A stretch of DNA of 64,000 nucleotides, taken from contig JAKCDU010000001.1 of NCBI GenBank assembly GCA_021838445.1, positions 74,889 through 138,888 on the forward strand. Reading direction: 5' to 3'. Of this stretch, positions 24,643-34,097 are shown piece after piece. The notes beneath the pieces are model-generated. The model was not told where the DNA came from and made no database searches. It saw nothing but the letters and a program-made list of their open reading frames with translations. The translations under genes and the position numbers were made by a program. This stretch comes from Actinomycetes bacterium. Its GTDB lineage: Bacteria > Actinomycetota > Acidimicrobiia > Acidimicrobiales > Palsa-688. Positions within the stretch are counted from its first letter, which is position 1; the number at the start of each line of letters is the position of its first letter.

Positions 24643-25434
24643 CTAGGCGGTGGCCGGCCTCAGCAGGACCTCCTGGGCGACGGTGGCGAGATGGTCGCCG
24701 CCCCGGCTGAACAGCTGCCCCCGGGCCAGACCGCGAGGTGCGCCCACCCCCTCGCAGCGAAAGTCGTGCAGCTGCCACTCCGGTCCCGTCGGTGTCTGAT
24801 GGAACCATATGGCGTGGTCCAGGCTGATGCCGTTCCAAAGCCGTGACCCCACTCCGTCGGCCGATTGCTGCTCGGAGCGAACGGCGTCAGTGGCCAGGTC
24901 GTCGGAGAGGTAGGCCAGGGCGGCCGCGGCCAGAACCGCATCGTCGGGAGGGGCCTCCGGTATCCGCAGCCAGGCCATGGCCCGGCCGTCACGTTCGGTG
25001 ACGAGGCGTCGCTCGATCATCGGGCTCCAACTATTATCATCCATTCTGTCAGGATTGGGAACTTGGGGGAAGGGATGAGTCTGGATGTAGGCCGCCGCTA
25101 GCACCGCCTGGAACGACGCCGACATGTGCAGGATGGCACCCCGTGATTGGCGAGCCACCACCGCACGGGTGACGAAATTCCGGCCGTTGCGCAGGCGCTC
25201 CACGTCGAAGCGGATGGGTTCCTCGGCGTCACCCCGACGGATGAAATAGGCGTGCAGCGAGTGAACCACGAACATCGACTCGACCGTGGCGGCGGCCGCC
25301 ACCAGGGATTGAGCCACGATCTGGCCCCCGTAGAGGCCGCCCCACGGGTAGCTCGGACCACGCCCGAGGTAGGAGTCCACGCCCCTCGCCTCTAGGGTCA
25401 TCATCTCGGTGAAGGAAACGCGGGCGTCGGCCAT
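24643..25434 (-). CDS. tesB: Acyl-CoA thioesterase II (TesB-like)
   Basis: Hydrolyses acyl-CoA to free fatty acid and CoA. It has two tandem hotdog domains (about 1-115 and 150-263), with WGGLYGGQIVAQSL and HSLHAYFIRRGD in the first. The second has SLDHAIWFH and ARGQLFSRGGDHLATVAQE, the region carrying the Asp/Thr/Gln catalytic set of the family. The length of 263 residues is slightly short but complete. Its ATG shares one base with the dus stop (TGATG), indicating coupling. Confidence 0.88.
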   Translation of the reverse strand: MADARVSFTEMMTLEARGVDSYLGRGPSYPWGGLYGGQIVAQSLVAAAATVESMFVVHSLHAYFIRRGDAEEPIRFDVERLRNGRNFVTRAVVARQSRGAILHMSASFQAVLAAAYIQTHPFPQVPNPDRMDDNSWSPMIERRLVTERDGRAMAWLRIPEAPPDDAVLAAAALAYLSDDLATDAVRSEQQSADGVGSRLWNGISLDHAIWFHQTPTGPEWQLHDFRCEGVGAPRGLARGQLFSRGGDHLATVAQEVLLRPATA

Positions 25435-26576
25435 CAGCCGCCGGACACCATCAGGTCAGCACCCACCGGGGGGGTCGGATCATCGCGCCCGGCCAGCCAA
25501 CCATCGGGCAGCGCCACCGGTCTCGGGCCATCGGTGTGGCCCCGCGGGGCGCAGGCCGCGGCCGGTGACCGGCGCAGGTCGGGGTCGAGCCGGCCGAGCC
25601 GCTCCGTCAACTCGTCCAGTGACTCGATCTGGGCCAGGTCCCGCCTCACGACCGGACCCACCGGGAACCCGGTCAGATACCACCCGGCGTGCTTGCGGAA
25701 GTCCCTGGTGGCCCCGACCGGCCCGACGTAGTCGGCGAGAAGCCGGGCGTGGCGGACCATGACGGCGGCTACCTGCCCGAGGCTCGGCTGCCAGCCCTCG
25801 GCTCGGTCGGCCGCTCCCAACTCCTCGGGGGGGTTCAGGTACAGATTCTCCAGGTCGGCGAACAGCCAGGGGCGCCCGAGGCAGCCCCTTCCCACCACGA
25901 CGCCGTCGCAGCCCGTCCACCGCTGCATGGCCAGGGCGTCCGACGCCTGCCAGATGTCGCCGTTGCCGAGGACGGGGACGGTCATCACCGCCTCTTTCAT
26001 CCGGGCGATGCAGTCCCAGCGGGCCGTCCCCGAGTAGCGCTGCTCGGCGGTGCGGGCATGCAGCGCCACGGCCGCCACCCCCTCCTGTTCGGCGATGACG
26101 GCCGCCTCGAGGTAGGTCTCGTGGTCGTCGTCTATGCCGCAACGCATCTTGACCGTCACCGGTACGGCACCGGCGGCGCCCACCGCGCCAGCCACGACGC
26201 TCCGGTACAGCCGGGGATGGGCGGGCAGGGCGGCGCCCCCGCCGCGCCTGGTCACTTTGGGGGCGGGACAGCCGAAGTTGAGATCGACGTGGTCGACGCC
26301 AACCTCGTCGACGAGGATACGGACCGCGGCGTGCATCACCGATGGGTCCACCCCGTAGAGCTGCACGCTGTGCACCTGCTCGCCCGGAGCACGCGCCGCC
26401 ATTCGCATGGTCTTGGCGTTCCGTTCCAGCACGGCTCGCGCCGTGATCATCTCGCTCACGTAGATCGCCCGACCAAATTGGCGGCACAACTGACGAAAAG
26501 CCGGATTGGTCACACCGGCCATGGGAGCGAGGACCACCGGTGGGTCGACCCGCAGAGGCCCGATCTTCAGGCTCAC
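25434..26576 (-). CDS. dusB: tRNA-dihydrouridine synthase (DusB-like)
   Basis: FMN enzyme that reduces uridines in tRNA D-loops. The TIM barrel starts with VVLAPMAGVTNPAFR. The catalytic cysteine lies in NFGCPAPKVTRRGGGAAL, and the FMN phosphate region (GNGDIW, GVVVGRGCLGRPW) and the C-terminal helical domain (RDFRKHAGWYL) are present. GTG 26576 follows GGGAGGG. The length of 380 residues is typical for actinobacterial DusB. It is the first gene of the tight dus-tesB-nitroreductase run, with Maf just upstream. Confidence 0.92.
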   Translation of the reverse strand: MSLKIGPLRVDPPVVLAPMAGVTNPAFRQLCRQFGRAIYVSEMITARAVLERNAKTMRMAARAPGEQVHSVQLYGVDPSVMHAAVRILVDEVGVDHVDLNFGCPAPKVTRRGGGAALPAHPRLYRSVVAGAVGAAGAVPVTVKMRCGIDDDHETYLEAAVIAEQEGVAAVALHARTAEQRYSGTARWDCIARMKEAVMTVPVLGNGDIWQASDALAMQRWTGCDGVVVGRGCLGRPWLFADLENLYLNPPEELGAADRAEGWQPSLGQVAAVMVRHARLLADYVGPVGATRDFRKHAGWYLTGFPVGPVVRRDLAQIESLDELTERLGRLDPDLRRSPAAACAPRGHTDGPRPVALPDGWLAGRDDPTPPVGADLMVSGG

Positions 26577-26589
26577 GGTCCCTCCCGGG

Positions 26590-27183
26590 TCATTGCCACA
26601 TTTCGGTCATCGGTACGCCCATAGCTGCCAGCATCCGGCGCAGGAGGGACAGGGACACCCCGGTGACGGTCCCGTAGCTACCTTCGATGGAATCGATCCA
26701 CGGGGCCGAACGGCCCTCGAGGGTGAAGGGGCCGGCCACCTGCAGGGCCTCGGGAGTCCCGGCGTAGGCTTCGATCTCCTCGTCGGTTGGAGACCCGAAG
26801 CTCACCACGGCGGTGTCGGTGCGCGTCTCCTCGCGACCGGTGGCGGCGTCGAGGAGGTAGTGGCCCGTGTGCAGCAGCCCGCGTCCTCCCCGCATCAGAC
26901 GCCAGCGGCGGACCACCTCGTCGGGCGAGGCGGCTTTGCTCCAGCGCTCGGGGCCGAACTCCAGCATCGAGTCACAGGCCAGTATCAGTGCCGCCGGCCC
27001 GTCGAGGCGGGCGGCCACCGCCCTTCCCTTCCTCTGGGCCAGTGCCGCTACGGCTTCGTAGGGAGGAAGATGGTCCGTGCCATCCTCGTCCACGTGGCTG
27101 ACGACGACCTCCGGGGTCAACCCGGCGCTCTCCAGCAGCCAGCGTCGGGCCGGTGACCCAGACGCCAGGACCAGCCGGCGCAC
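26590..27183 (-). CDS. maf: Maf-family nucleotide pyrophosphatase
   Basis: Maf proteins hydrolyse non-canonical or cellular nucleoside triphosphates to monophosphates, acting as house-cleaning enzymes. The start motif LASGSPARRWLLESAG, the central ACDSMLEF (metal-binding Asp) and the KAASPDEVVRRWRLMRGG stretch are characteristic. GTG 27183 directly follows the TGA of the upstream zinc-ribbon gene, so translation is likely coupled. The length of 197 residues is normal. Confidence 0.9.
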   Translation of the reverse strand: MRRLVLASGSPARRWLLESAGLTPEVVVSHVDEDGTDHLPPYEAVAALAQRKGRAVAARLDGPAALILACDSMLEFGPERWSKAASPDEVVRRWRLMRGGRGLLHTGHYLLDAATGREETRTDTAVVSFGSPTDEEIEAYAGTPEALQVAGPFTLEGRSAPWIDSIEGSYGTVTGVSLSLLRRMLAAMGVPMTEMWQ

Positions 27184-27411
27184 TCAGTCCTTGGTGGCTA
27201 CGTGGTTGGGGACCACGTGCATGCTCGGCTCGAAACGGGCTGAACCCACGTCGGCAGGGGCGGAGTCGCCCCGGCCCTCAGCCGGGTCGGTCCGGTAGGC
27301 GCTGACCAGGGCGGTCCGGCAGGACGTGCAAGGGCCCCAGAAGCGCTCGCGCACCGGCGCCGAGCAGCGCGGGCACTGGAATTCCTGAATCGTGTCGGGT
27401 TGGTCGCTCAT
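27184..27411 (-). CDS. Small zinc-ribbon protein
   Basis: A 75-residue protein with a four-cysteine ribbon: Cys13-x2-Cys16 (CPRC) and Cys28-x2-Cys31 (CTSC). The rest is short and probably disordered. It lies directly against maf (TGA then GTG), so the two are likely made together. A TAGCCT hexamer 12 bases before the ATG may be the -10 for a very short leader. Its function is unknown; similar small ribbons may bind RNA or protein partners. Confidence 0.7.
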   Translation of the reverse strand: MSDQPDTIQEFQCPRCSAPVRERFWGPCTSCRTALVSAYRTDPAEGRGDSAPADVGSARFEPSMHVVPNHVATKD

Positions 27412-27510
27412 GGGGTGGAGCCAAGGCTACCGGGCCATGCCGGGAGGGGGAACCACCCCGGCCGGCGCCGGGCGCCACCGGAGCCCCTCTCGGTGCGGCC
27501 CGCAGCCACC

Positions 27511-28698
27511 TCAGATGAGGCCGAGGGCCGCCGCGCAGGCGGGCCACTGGCCCCAGCCGGATTCCGCCTGCAGCTTCTGGGCGGCGGCGTCCTGCATGCC
27601 AGGCGATCCTTGGTCGGGACGACCGGGGTAGCCCAGGTTGGTCCATGTCTGCTGGCTGAACTGGTAGGCCCCGAAGTAGCCGTTGCCGGTGTTGGCCTGG
27701 TAGTTGCCTCCCGACTCGCAGTCCCTCAACTCCAGCCAGATCCCACCCGCCCCGCCGCCCTGGGCGGTGGTGGTGCCAGAACTGGAGCCACCCCCCGAGC
27801 CGGCCGTGGTCGCCGGGGGCGACGAAACCACGTCGTTGACCACGTTGACCAGGCCCCCGTTGACCGGTGACCCCTGCGAGATGTTGGCTGCGGCCTGAGC
27901 CGCCGCTTGCGCCTGGGCTGCTGCTTGCGCCTGGGCTGCCGCCTGAGCCTGAGCCTGGGCCTGAGCGCTGGCTGTCGCCTGGGCTTGGGCGGCGGCCATC
28001 AGGCGGGCCTGGTCGGCGGCGGCCTGCGCTGCCGCCTGAGCTGCTTCCAGGGCTTGGAGCCGACCCTGCGCCGCCCCTAGCTGGGATTCCACCAGGCCGG
28101 CCTGCTGAAGAGCCTCTAGGCGGGCCTGGTCGGCCGCCTGGGCGGCCCCCTGAGTGGCTTTCACCTCCGATGCCAGAACCGACTGGATGACGGCCACCTT
28201 GGCCATCTGGGCGCGATAGCTGTCGATGGTGTCGGACAGGTTGCCGGCGGCGACCTGGAGGTACTCGGCCCTGATGGCCGGGTCATCGGAGCCTCCCTGA
28301 ACGCTGGTCGTGGTCGCCGCCGCGCCGGTGTAGCTCAAGATGGCGTCGGCCCGCAGCTGGGCCGCAGAGGCCTGGGCCTGGGCCCGGAGGCGGCTGAGCA
28401 GGTCCCGGTCGGCGCTCACCTGCTGGGAAAGGGCCGCCGCCTCGGTGCTCGACTGCTGGTAGGCCAGGGCGAGGGTGTGGATGCGGGCTGCGCTGGCCGC
28501 CATCTGCTGGCGCAGGGCGTCTATCTGGGCTTGCGTCCCGGGGATGGAGTCGGCTCCGGCCCGCGCTGCGGGCAGGAGGGCGGCCGCGCCGAATATGACA
28601 ACGGCGACGCTGAGGCCGACCATCGTCCGCTTAGCGAGACCGCCTCGGTCCCATAGGGCCCGAGCACCGGCTCGCACCAGCCCGGCGATGCGTTTCAA
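27511..28698 (-). CDS. Secreted cell-wall hydrolase with Rpf-like domain and coiled coil
   Basis: Predicted exported peptidoglycan hydrolase. A long basic N-terminus and signal segment (VGLSVAVVIFGAAALLPAARA) end near residue 47. A PcsB-like coiled coil (about 52-240) follows, then an Ala/Gln-rich low-complexity stretch (about 240-285), a Ser/Gly/Thr linker, and an Rpf/transglycosylase domain at the C-terminus (about 320-395). Glu328 in CESGGNY sits where Rpf enzymes carry the catalytic Glu, followed by GYFGAYQFSQQTWTNLGY. The start is TTG 28698. Upstream lie two overlapping hairpins. Confidence 0.85.
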   Translation of the reverse strand: MKRIAGLVRAGARALWDRGGLAKRTMVGLSVAVVIFGAAALLPAARAGADSIPGTQAQIDALRQQMAASAARIHTLALAYQQSSTEAAALSQQVSADRDLLSRLRAQAQASAAQLRADAILSYTGAAATTTSVQGGSDDPAIRAEYLQVAAGNLSDTIDSYRAQMAKVAVIQSVLASEVKATQGAAQAADQARLEALQQAGLVESQLGAAQGRLQALEAAQAAAQAAADQARLMAAAQAQATASAQAQAQAQAAAQAQAAAQAQAAAQAAANISQGSPVNGGLVNVVNDVVSSPPATTAGSGGGSSSGTTTAQGGGAGGIWLELRDCESGGNYQANTGNGYFGAYQFSQQTWTNLGYPGRPDQGSPGMQDAAAQKLQAESGWGQWPACAAALGLI

Positions 28699-28717
28699 GA
28701 CGATCCAAGACCCTATT

Positions 28718-28744
28718 GGGGAGGTAGCCCTCCCCGCAACGGGG
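28718..28744 (-). promoter_or_regulatory. Two mutually exclusive hairpins before the Rpf-like gene
   Basis: In the leader, GGGGAGG (28718-28724) pairs with CCTCCCC (28729-28735) around a 4-base loop. CCCCG (28732-28736) also pairs with CGGGG (28740-28744) around 3 bases. They share 28732-28735, so only one can form at a time. The proximal hairpin ends 19 bases before the TTG start and could affect ribosome access. There is no U-tract and no match to the c-di-AMP riboswitch core. Confidence 0.35.
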
Positions 28745-28819
28745 TGCGGTCCCTCTGACCACTCAGAGTGGGCGTGCGGTCGCCACCCGCGGCGATTCGG
28801 AGAGGCCCCGGGGCGCGGC

Positions 28820-28825
28820 TACGGT
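28820..28825 (+). promoter_or_regulatory. Candidate -10 element, leaderless start
   Basis: TACGGT lies 7 bases before GTG 28833 of the aminotransferase gene, and no ribosome-binding site is present. This fits a leaderless transcript. Confidence 0.45.
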
Positions 28826-28832
28826 CTGTCGG

Positions 28833-30011
28833 GTGAGCCCCTCGCCACCGTTCCTGGCCAGCCGCCTACGAGGTCTGGGCACGACGGTCTTCGCCGAGAT
28901 GTCGGCCCTCGCCGAGGCGACGGGGGCCATCAACCTGGGCCAGGGTTTCCCCGACGAGGACGGCCCGAGCGAGGTGGCCGAGGCGGCGGTGGCGGCCATC
29001 CGCGACGGGGTCAACCAGTACCCACCCGGGCCGGGCCGAGCCGACCTGCGTGCGGCCATCGCCGATCATCAGAAGCGCTTCTACGGCGTGTCACTCGATC
29101 CTGACGACGAGGTCATCGTGACCGCCGGCGCGACCGAAGCGGTCACCGCGGCCATCCTGGCCCTGTGCGAGCCCGGTGACGAGGTGCTGTGTTTCGAGCC
29201 GTTCTACGACTCCTACGCGGCGGCCGCCGCCCTTGCCGGTGCCCGGCTGCGCCCGATCGGGCTGCAGCCCCCGGACTGGTCCTTCGACGCCGAGCGCCTG
29301 GCGCGGGCCGTCACCGCCCGGACCCGGCTGCTTCTGCTCAACTCGCCGCACAATCCGACCGGGAAGGTCTTCTCCGAAGACGAACTGGCTGTAATCGCCG
29401 CCTTGTGCTGCGAGCGGGATCTGCTCGCACTCACCGACGAGGTGTACGAGCATCTCGTGTTCGACGGTCACCACCGACCGCTCGTCACCCTGCCGGGAAT
29501 GGCCGAGCGCACCCTCACCGTTTCCAGTGCCGGCAAGACTTTCTCCTTCACTGGTTGGAAGATCGGTTGGGTGACCGGCCCGGCGCCGCTTGTTGGCGCG
29601 GTGCGAACCGTCAAGCAGTTCCTGACCTACGTCAACGGGGCTCCGTTCCAGCCCGCAGTCGCCACCGGCCTCCGCCTGCCTGACAGCTATTTCGCCGAGG
29701 CCGCATGGAGCCTGCGTGAGAAGCGTGACCGCCTATGCGCCGGGCTGGTCGCCGCTGGGTTCTCGGTCCATGTCCCTTCGGCGACCTACTTCGTGATGGT
29801 CGACACCGGTCCGCTCGGCTACCTCGATGGCGCCGCGCTCTGCCGGGAGCTCCCACACCAGTGTGGGGTGGTGGCCGTGCCGGCCGCCGCGTTCTACTCC
29901 GACCCGACGGCCCCGACCCCCCTGGTGCGCTTCGCCTTCTGCAAGCGGCCGGAGGTGCTCGACGAAGCGGTGAGACGGCTGGCCGGGTTGCGTACGATGA
30001 CGTCTTCGTGA
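28833..30011 (+). CDS. dapC: Class I/II PLP aminotransferase, DapC-like
   Basis: Fold-type I aminotransferase. It closely resembles mycobacterial N-succinyldiaminopimelate aminotransferase (lysine/diaminopimelate pathway): INLGQGFPDEDGP, GVNQYPPGPG, GATEA, NSPHNPTGKVFS and DEVYEHLVFDG all occur. The PLP lysine is Lys235 (SSAGKTFSFTGWK), and the C-terminal VRFAFCKR carries the carboxylate-binding Arg. The length of 392 residues is normal. Kynurenine or methionine aminotransferase activity is possible in this subfamily. The crotonase-like gene follows after 18 bp. Confidence 0.8.
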   Translation: MSPSPPFLASRLRGLGTTVFAEMSALAEATGAINLGQGFPDEDGPSEVAEAAVAAIRDGVNQYPPGPGRADLRAAIADHQKRFYGVSLDPDDEVIVTAGATEAVTAAILALCEPGDEVLCFEPFYDSYAAAAALAGARLRPIGLQPPDWSFDAERLARAVTARTRLLLLNSPHNPTGKVFSEDELAVIAALCCERDLLALTDEVYEHLVFDGHHRPLVTLPGMAERTLTVSSAGKTFSFTGWKIGWVTGPAPLVGAVRTVKQFLTYVNGAPFQPAVATGLRLPDSYFAEAAWSLREKRDRLCAGLVAAGFSVHVPSATYFVMVDTGPLGYLDGAALCRELPHQCGVVAVPAAAFYSDPTAPTPLVRFAFCKRPEVLDEAVRRLAGLRTMTSS

Positions 30012-30029
30012 GCACCGAAAGGTCCCCAG

Positions 30030-30824
30030 ATGCCCTCCGCTGACTCTTCCGCCCGCTTCGGTGACGTGACTGTCGAAATGCACGACGGTCACGTGGCCGA
30101 CGTCGAGATCCGCCGGCCACCGAACAACTTCTTCGATGCCCGCCTCATCGCCAACCTGGCCGATGCCTACGACCACCTCCAGGAGGGGGACTGTCGGGCC
30201 ATAGTGCTGTGCTCCGAGGGGAAGCACTTCTGTGCGGGTGCCGACTTCCACGGCGAGAGCGAAGCCGACGCCCTACCGGAAGAAGGGGCGGCCGATCTGT
30301 ATCAGGAAGCGGTGCGCCTCCTCCGGGGCGAGCTGCCGGTCGTGGCCGCCGTGCAGGGGGCGGCTATCGGAGGCGGCCTCGGATTGGCCTGCTCGGCCGA
30401 TTTCCGGGTGGTCGCTCCTGAGGCTCGCTTCTCGGCCAACTTCTCCCGTCTGGGCTTCCACCAGGGATTTGGTCTGAGCGTGACCCTGCCCCTGATCGTC
30501 GGCCACCAAAGGGCCATCGAGCTGCTCTACACCGGGAAGCGGATCTCCGGCGGCGAAGCGCTCGGCATGGGCTTGGCCGACCGGATGGCCGACGCCGGGG
30601 AACTTCGGGCCGCCGCCCGGGGCCTGGCCGCGGAGATCGCCGCTGCCGCCCCCCTGGCCGTGCGCTCGATCCGGCGGACCATGCGTGGCTTCCTGGCCGA
30701 CGAGGTGGCCCGCATCACCCGCCGAGAGGACGAGGAGCAGGTCCGGTTGCGCTCGACCGCCGACTTCGCCGAGGGCACCCGGGCCAGCGTGGAGCGCCGG
30801 GAACCGAGGTTCGAGGGGCGCTGA
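30030..30824 (+). CDS. Enoyl-CoA hydratase/isomerase family protein lacking both catalytic Glu
   Basis: Crotonase-fold protein of 264 residues with both oxyanion-hole segments (SEGKHFCAGADF and GAAIGGGLGLACSADFR). The two glutamates of classical hydratases are missing: the first position reads GGGLGLACS where CE is expected, and the second reads SANFSRLGF where PE is expected. It therefore probably catalyses an isomerase, hydrolase or other crotonase reaction, not water addition. ATG 30030 has AAAGG upstream. It may share a transcript with the aminotransferase gene. Confidence 0.78.
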   Translation: MPSADSSARFGDVTVEMHDGHVADVEIRRPPNNFFDARLIANLADAYDHLQEGDCRAIVLCSEGKHFCAGADFHGESEADALPEEGAADLYQEAVRLLRGELPVVAAVQGAAIGGGLGLACSADFRVVAPEARFSANFSRLGFHQGFGLSVTLPLIVGHQRAIELLYTGKRISGGEALGMGLADRMADAGELRAAARGLAAEIAAAAPLAVRSIRRTMRGFLADEVARITRREDEEQVRLRSTADFAEGTRASVERREPRFEGR

Positions 30825-30861
30825 CGCTCGCCGTGGAGCACCGCTTGGGCGCGCCCGTGCC

Positions 30862-31029
30862 TCAGTGGAGTCGGTGGTACACGCCGTAGCCGCCGAGCAC
30901 GATGGCGGCTACGAGGATGACCACCATGGTGAAAGCGAAGATCAGATCGGCCTTACGCGTCACGAGAGCGTAGATGCCGAGTATCTGAGCCAGGATCAGT
31001 AGTCCTGCCGCTGCGTAGATGGGGGTCAA
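30862..31029 (-). CDS. Small two-helix membrane protein (55 residues)
   Basis: A short open frame starting at TTG 31029, whose first base overlaps the stop of the NadD-like gene in a TTGA junction. The peptide begins TPIYAAAGLLILAQILGIY, has a short basic/acidic turn (TRKAD), then FTMVVILVAAIVLGGYGVY and ends HRLH. Two hydrophobic helices (about 4-23 and 31-50) make a hairpin with both ends on the same side. Coding is supported by the 4-base overlap, intact hydrophobic periodicity and GC-rich third positions. Function unknown. Confidence 0.65.
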   Translation of the reverse strand: MTPIYAAAGLLILAQILGIYALVTRKADLIFAFTMVVILVAAIVLGGYGVYHRLH

Positions 31030-31691
31030 GCGTGCGGGGGTCCGGGGTCGTGCACCGCACGCAGGCTAGTCGGGTCGCCCTGGCGGGTCGGGGCACCCAC
31101 ACCCCCAGGGCGGTAGCGATGGGGGGCGCTCCACGCTCCGGTGCGGGCGTCGAAGGCGGCGGCCTCGGGGAGCATCAGGTGGAGGTGGCCGGCCCGCACC
31201 AGTGATGACGACACCCCCCGGTGGGACTCATCGACGACCAGCGGGGTGACCGGGGGGACGGGACCGGACCCGGCCGCCAAAAGCGTGCCGTGATCGGTCC
31301 CGAAGCCGTCCCGGCCGGCGATCAGCACCCGGGGGAGTCGGGCCACTACGGCGTCGCGGGCCTCGGGGGAGCCGCTGTACCAGACCGGATCCAGGACCTG
31401 GGCCCACTTGTCCACGCCCATGATCACGGCGTCGTAGCCGGCCGCCACGTCGGCGATCAGGCGGTATTCGCTGACCCGTACCTCCAACCAGGGACGGGAG
31501 GCGGCCACGGTTTCGAGCACCGAGATACGCTCGTCGAAGCTCGGTGTGGAGGGGTCCTTGCCGAGCGGCGCGCGCGACACCACGAAGTGGACCACGTCGA
31601 GGCCGCCCTGCTCGAGGGCGGCCTCGGCGATGGCCAGATGGGCTACGGTCGGTGGGTTGAACGTGCCGGGGTAGGCGCCGACGCGAACCAC
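31026..31691 (-). CDS. NadD-like nucleotidyltransferase
   Basis: Probable nicotinate-nucleotide adenylyltransferase-type enzyme (NAD synthesis) or a close relative in the nucleotidyltransferase superfamily. The N-terminal motif is GTFNPPTVAHLAIAEAAL, where the usual HxGH reads TVAH. The C-terminal VSSSLVRAG corresponds to the SSTxIR motif. VIMGVDKWAQVLDP matches the usual GxD region. GTG 31691 is the first in-frame start before the motif; the product has 221 residues with a Pro/Gly-rich tail. The altered HxGH motif leaves the substrate open. Confidence 0.6.
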   Translation of the reverse strand: MVRVGAYPGTFNPPTVAHLAIAEAALEQGGLDVVHFVVSRAPLGKDPSTPSFDERISVLETVAASRPWLEVRVSEYRLIADVAAGYDAVIMGVDKWAQVLDPVWYSGSPEARDAVVARLPRVLIAGRDGFGTDHGTLLAAGSGPVPPVTPLVVDESHRGVSSSLVRAGHLHLMLPEAAAFDARTGAWSAPHRYRPGGVGAPTRQGDPTSLRAVHDPGPPHA

Positions 31692-31739
31692 GGCGTTCAG
31701 CTAGCGCTCGGCGCCGGGGTCACACGCGACCGGCACCGG

Positions 31740-33167
<1,428 letters not shown>

Positions 33168-33296
33168 GCTTGGGCTCCTGTGCGGGCGGTAGGTGGTACC
33201 GGGTTCCGGCGGGCGCGCCGGGAACGGGGTGGGGGTTCCGCCCGGCTGGGGCCTTCAGACCCTGTCCATCTGGGCAGCCCGGCGCGATCTATTCTA
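33168..33296 (-). promoter_or_regulatory. Promoter and structured leader of ahcY
   Basis: TAGAAT (33296-33291 on the minus strand) is a near-perfect -10. The leader of about 115 bases includes a stem of GTTCC/GGCG with CGCC/GGAAC (33203-33225, one bulged G) and a ribosome-binding AGGAG at 33179-33175. I could not find the conserved core of the SAH riboswitch, so a riboswitch is not claimed. No clear -35 is seen. Confidence 0.4.
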
Positions 33297-33359
33297 GGCG
33301 GAGCGCCCACCCGCCACGGCGTCGGTCGTGGTCTCGCCGGTTCGGTCGCCCGATGACCG

Positions 33360-33365
33360 TAGAGT
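33360..33365 (+). promoter_or_regulatory. Candidate -10 element, leaderless start
   Basis: TAGAGT lies exactly 6 bases before GTG 33372 of the PIG-L gene. There is no ribosome-binding site, consistent with a leaderless mRNA. Confidence 0.5.
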
Positions 33366-33371
33366 GCCGTC

Positions 33372-34097
33372 GTGCCCAACGACCAAACCCCCATGCCTGC
33401 TCGTGTCCTCGTGGTGACCGCCCACCCAGACGACGTGGATTTCGGCGCAGCTGGCTCGGTGGCGACCTGGACCGAGGCGGGGGCTCACGTGGCCTACTGC
33501 GTGGTCACCGACGGTGATGCCGGCGGCTTCGATCCGGCGGTGCCCCGCCGGGAGATCCCGGTCATCCGGCGAGCCGAGCAGGCCGCCGCGGCTGCGGCCG
33601 TGGGGGTCACCGACCTGGTGTTCCTCGGATACCCCGATGGCCGCCTCGAGCCCACTCTGGAGCTCCGGCGCGACATCGCCCGGGTGATCCGCCAGGTGCG
33701 GCCCGACCGGGTGGTCGCCCAGAGCCCCGAACGTAACTGGGGCCGGATATTCGCCAGCCACCCCGACCACCTGGCCGCGGGAGAGGCGGCCATCTGCGCC
33801 GTTTACCCCGATGCCCGCAACCCCTTCGCTTTCCCCGAACTGGCGGCCGAGGGGCTCGAGGCCCACACCGTCGCCGAGGTGTGGCTCATGGCCACGCCGC
33901 GTCCCGACGTGTTCGTGGACGTGACCGACACCTTTGCGCGGAAGTTGGCCGCCCTCAGGGCCCACGTCAGTCAGGAGACCGACCGTGACGGCCGGCTCGA
34001 GTCCCGCCTGCGGGAGTGGCTGGGCGCCTCCGCGCTCGCGGCCGGCCTCGGGGAAGGCCGGCTGGCCGAGTCATTTCAGAGGGTCGTCACCGCCTGA
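33372..34097 (+). CDS. PIG-L/LmbE-family deacetylase
   Basis: Zinc-dependent deacetylase of N-acetylglucosamine-type or related small amides; actinobacterial members include MshB and Mca of mycothiol metabolism. The metal motif AHPDDVDFGAAG (His-Pro-Asp-Asp) is near residue 18 and the third ligand lies in SHPDHLAAGEAA. The length of 241 residues is shorter than MshB (about 300), closer to generic PIG-L members. Its 3-prime end overlaps the convergent acyl-CoA dehydrogenase by 27 bases. The substrate is not predictable. Confidence 0.82.
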   Translation: MPNDQTPMPARVLVVTAHPDDVDFGAAGSVATWTEAGAHVAYCVVTDGDAGGFDPAVPRREIPVIRRAEQAAAAAAVGVTDLVFLGYPDGRLEPTLELRRDIARVIRQVRPDRVVAQSPERNWGRIFASHPDHLAAGEAAICAVYPDARNPFAFPELAAEGLEAHTVAEVWLMATPRPDVFVDVTDTFARKLAALRAHVSQETDRDGRLESRLREWLGASALAAGLGEGRLAESFQRVVTA

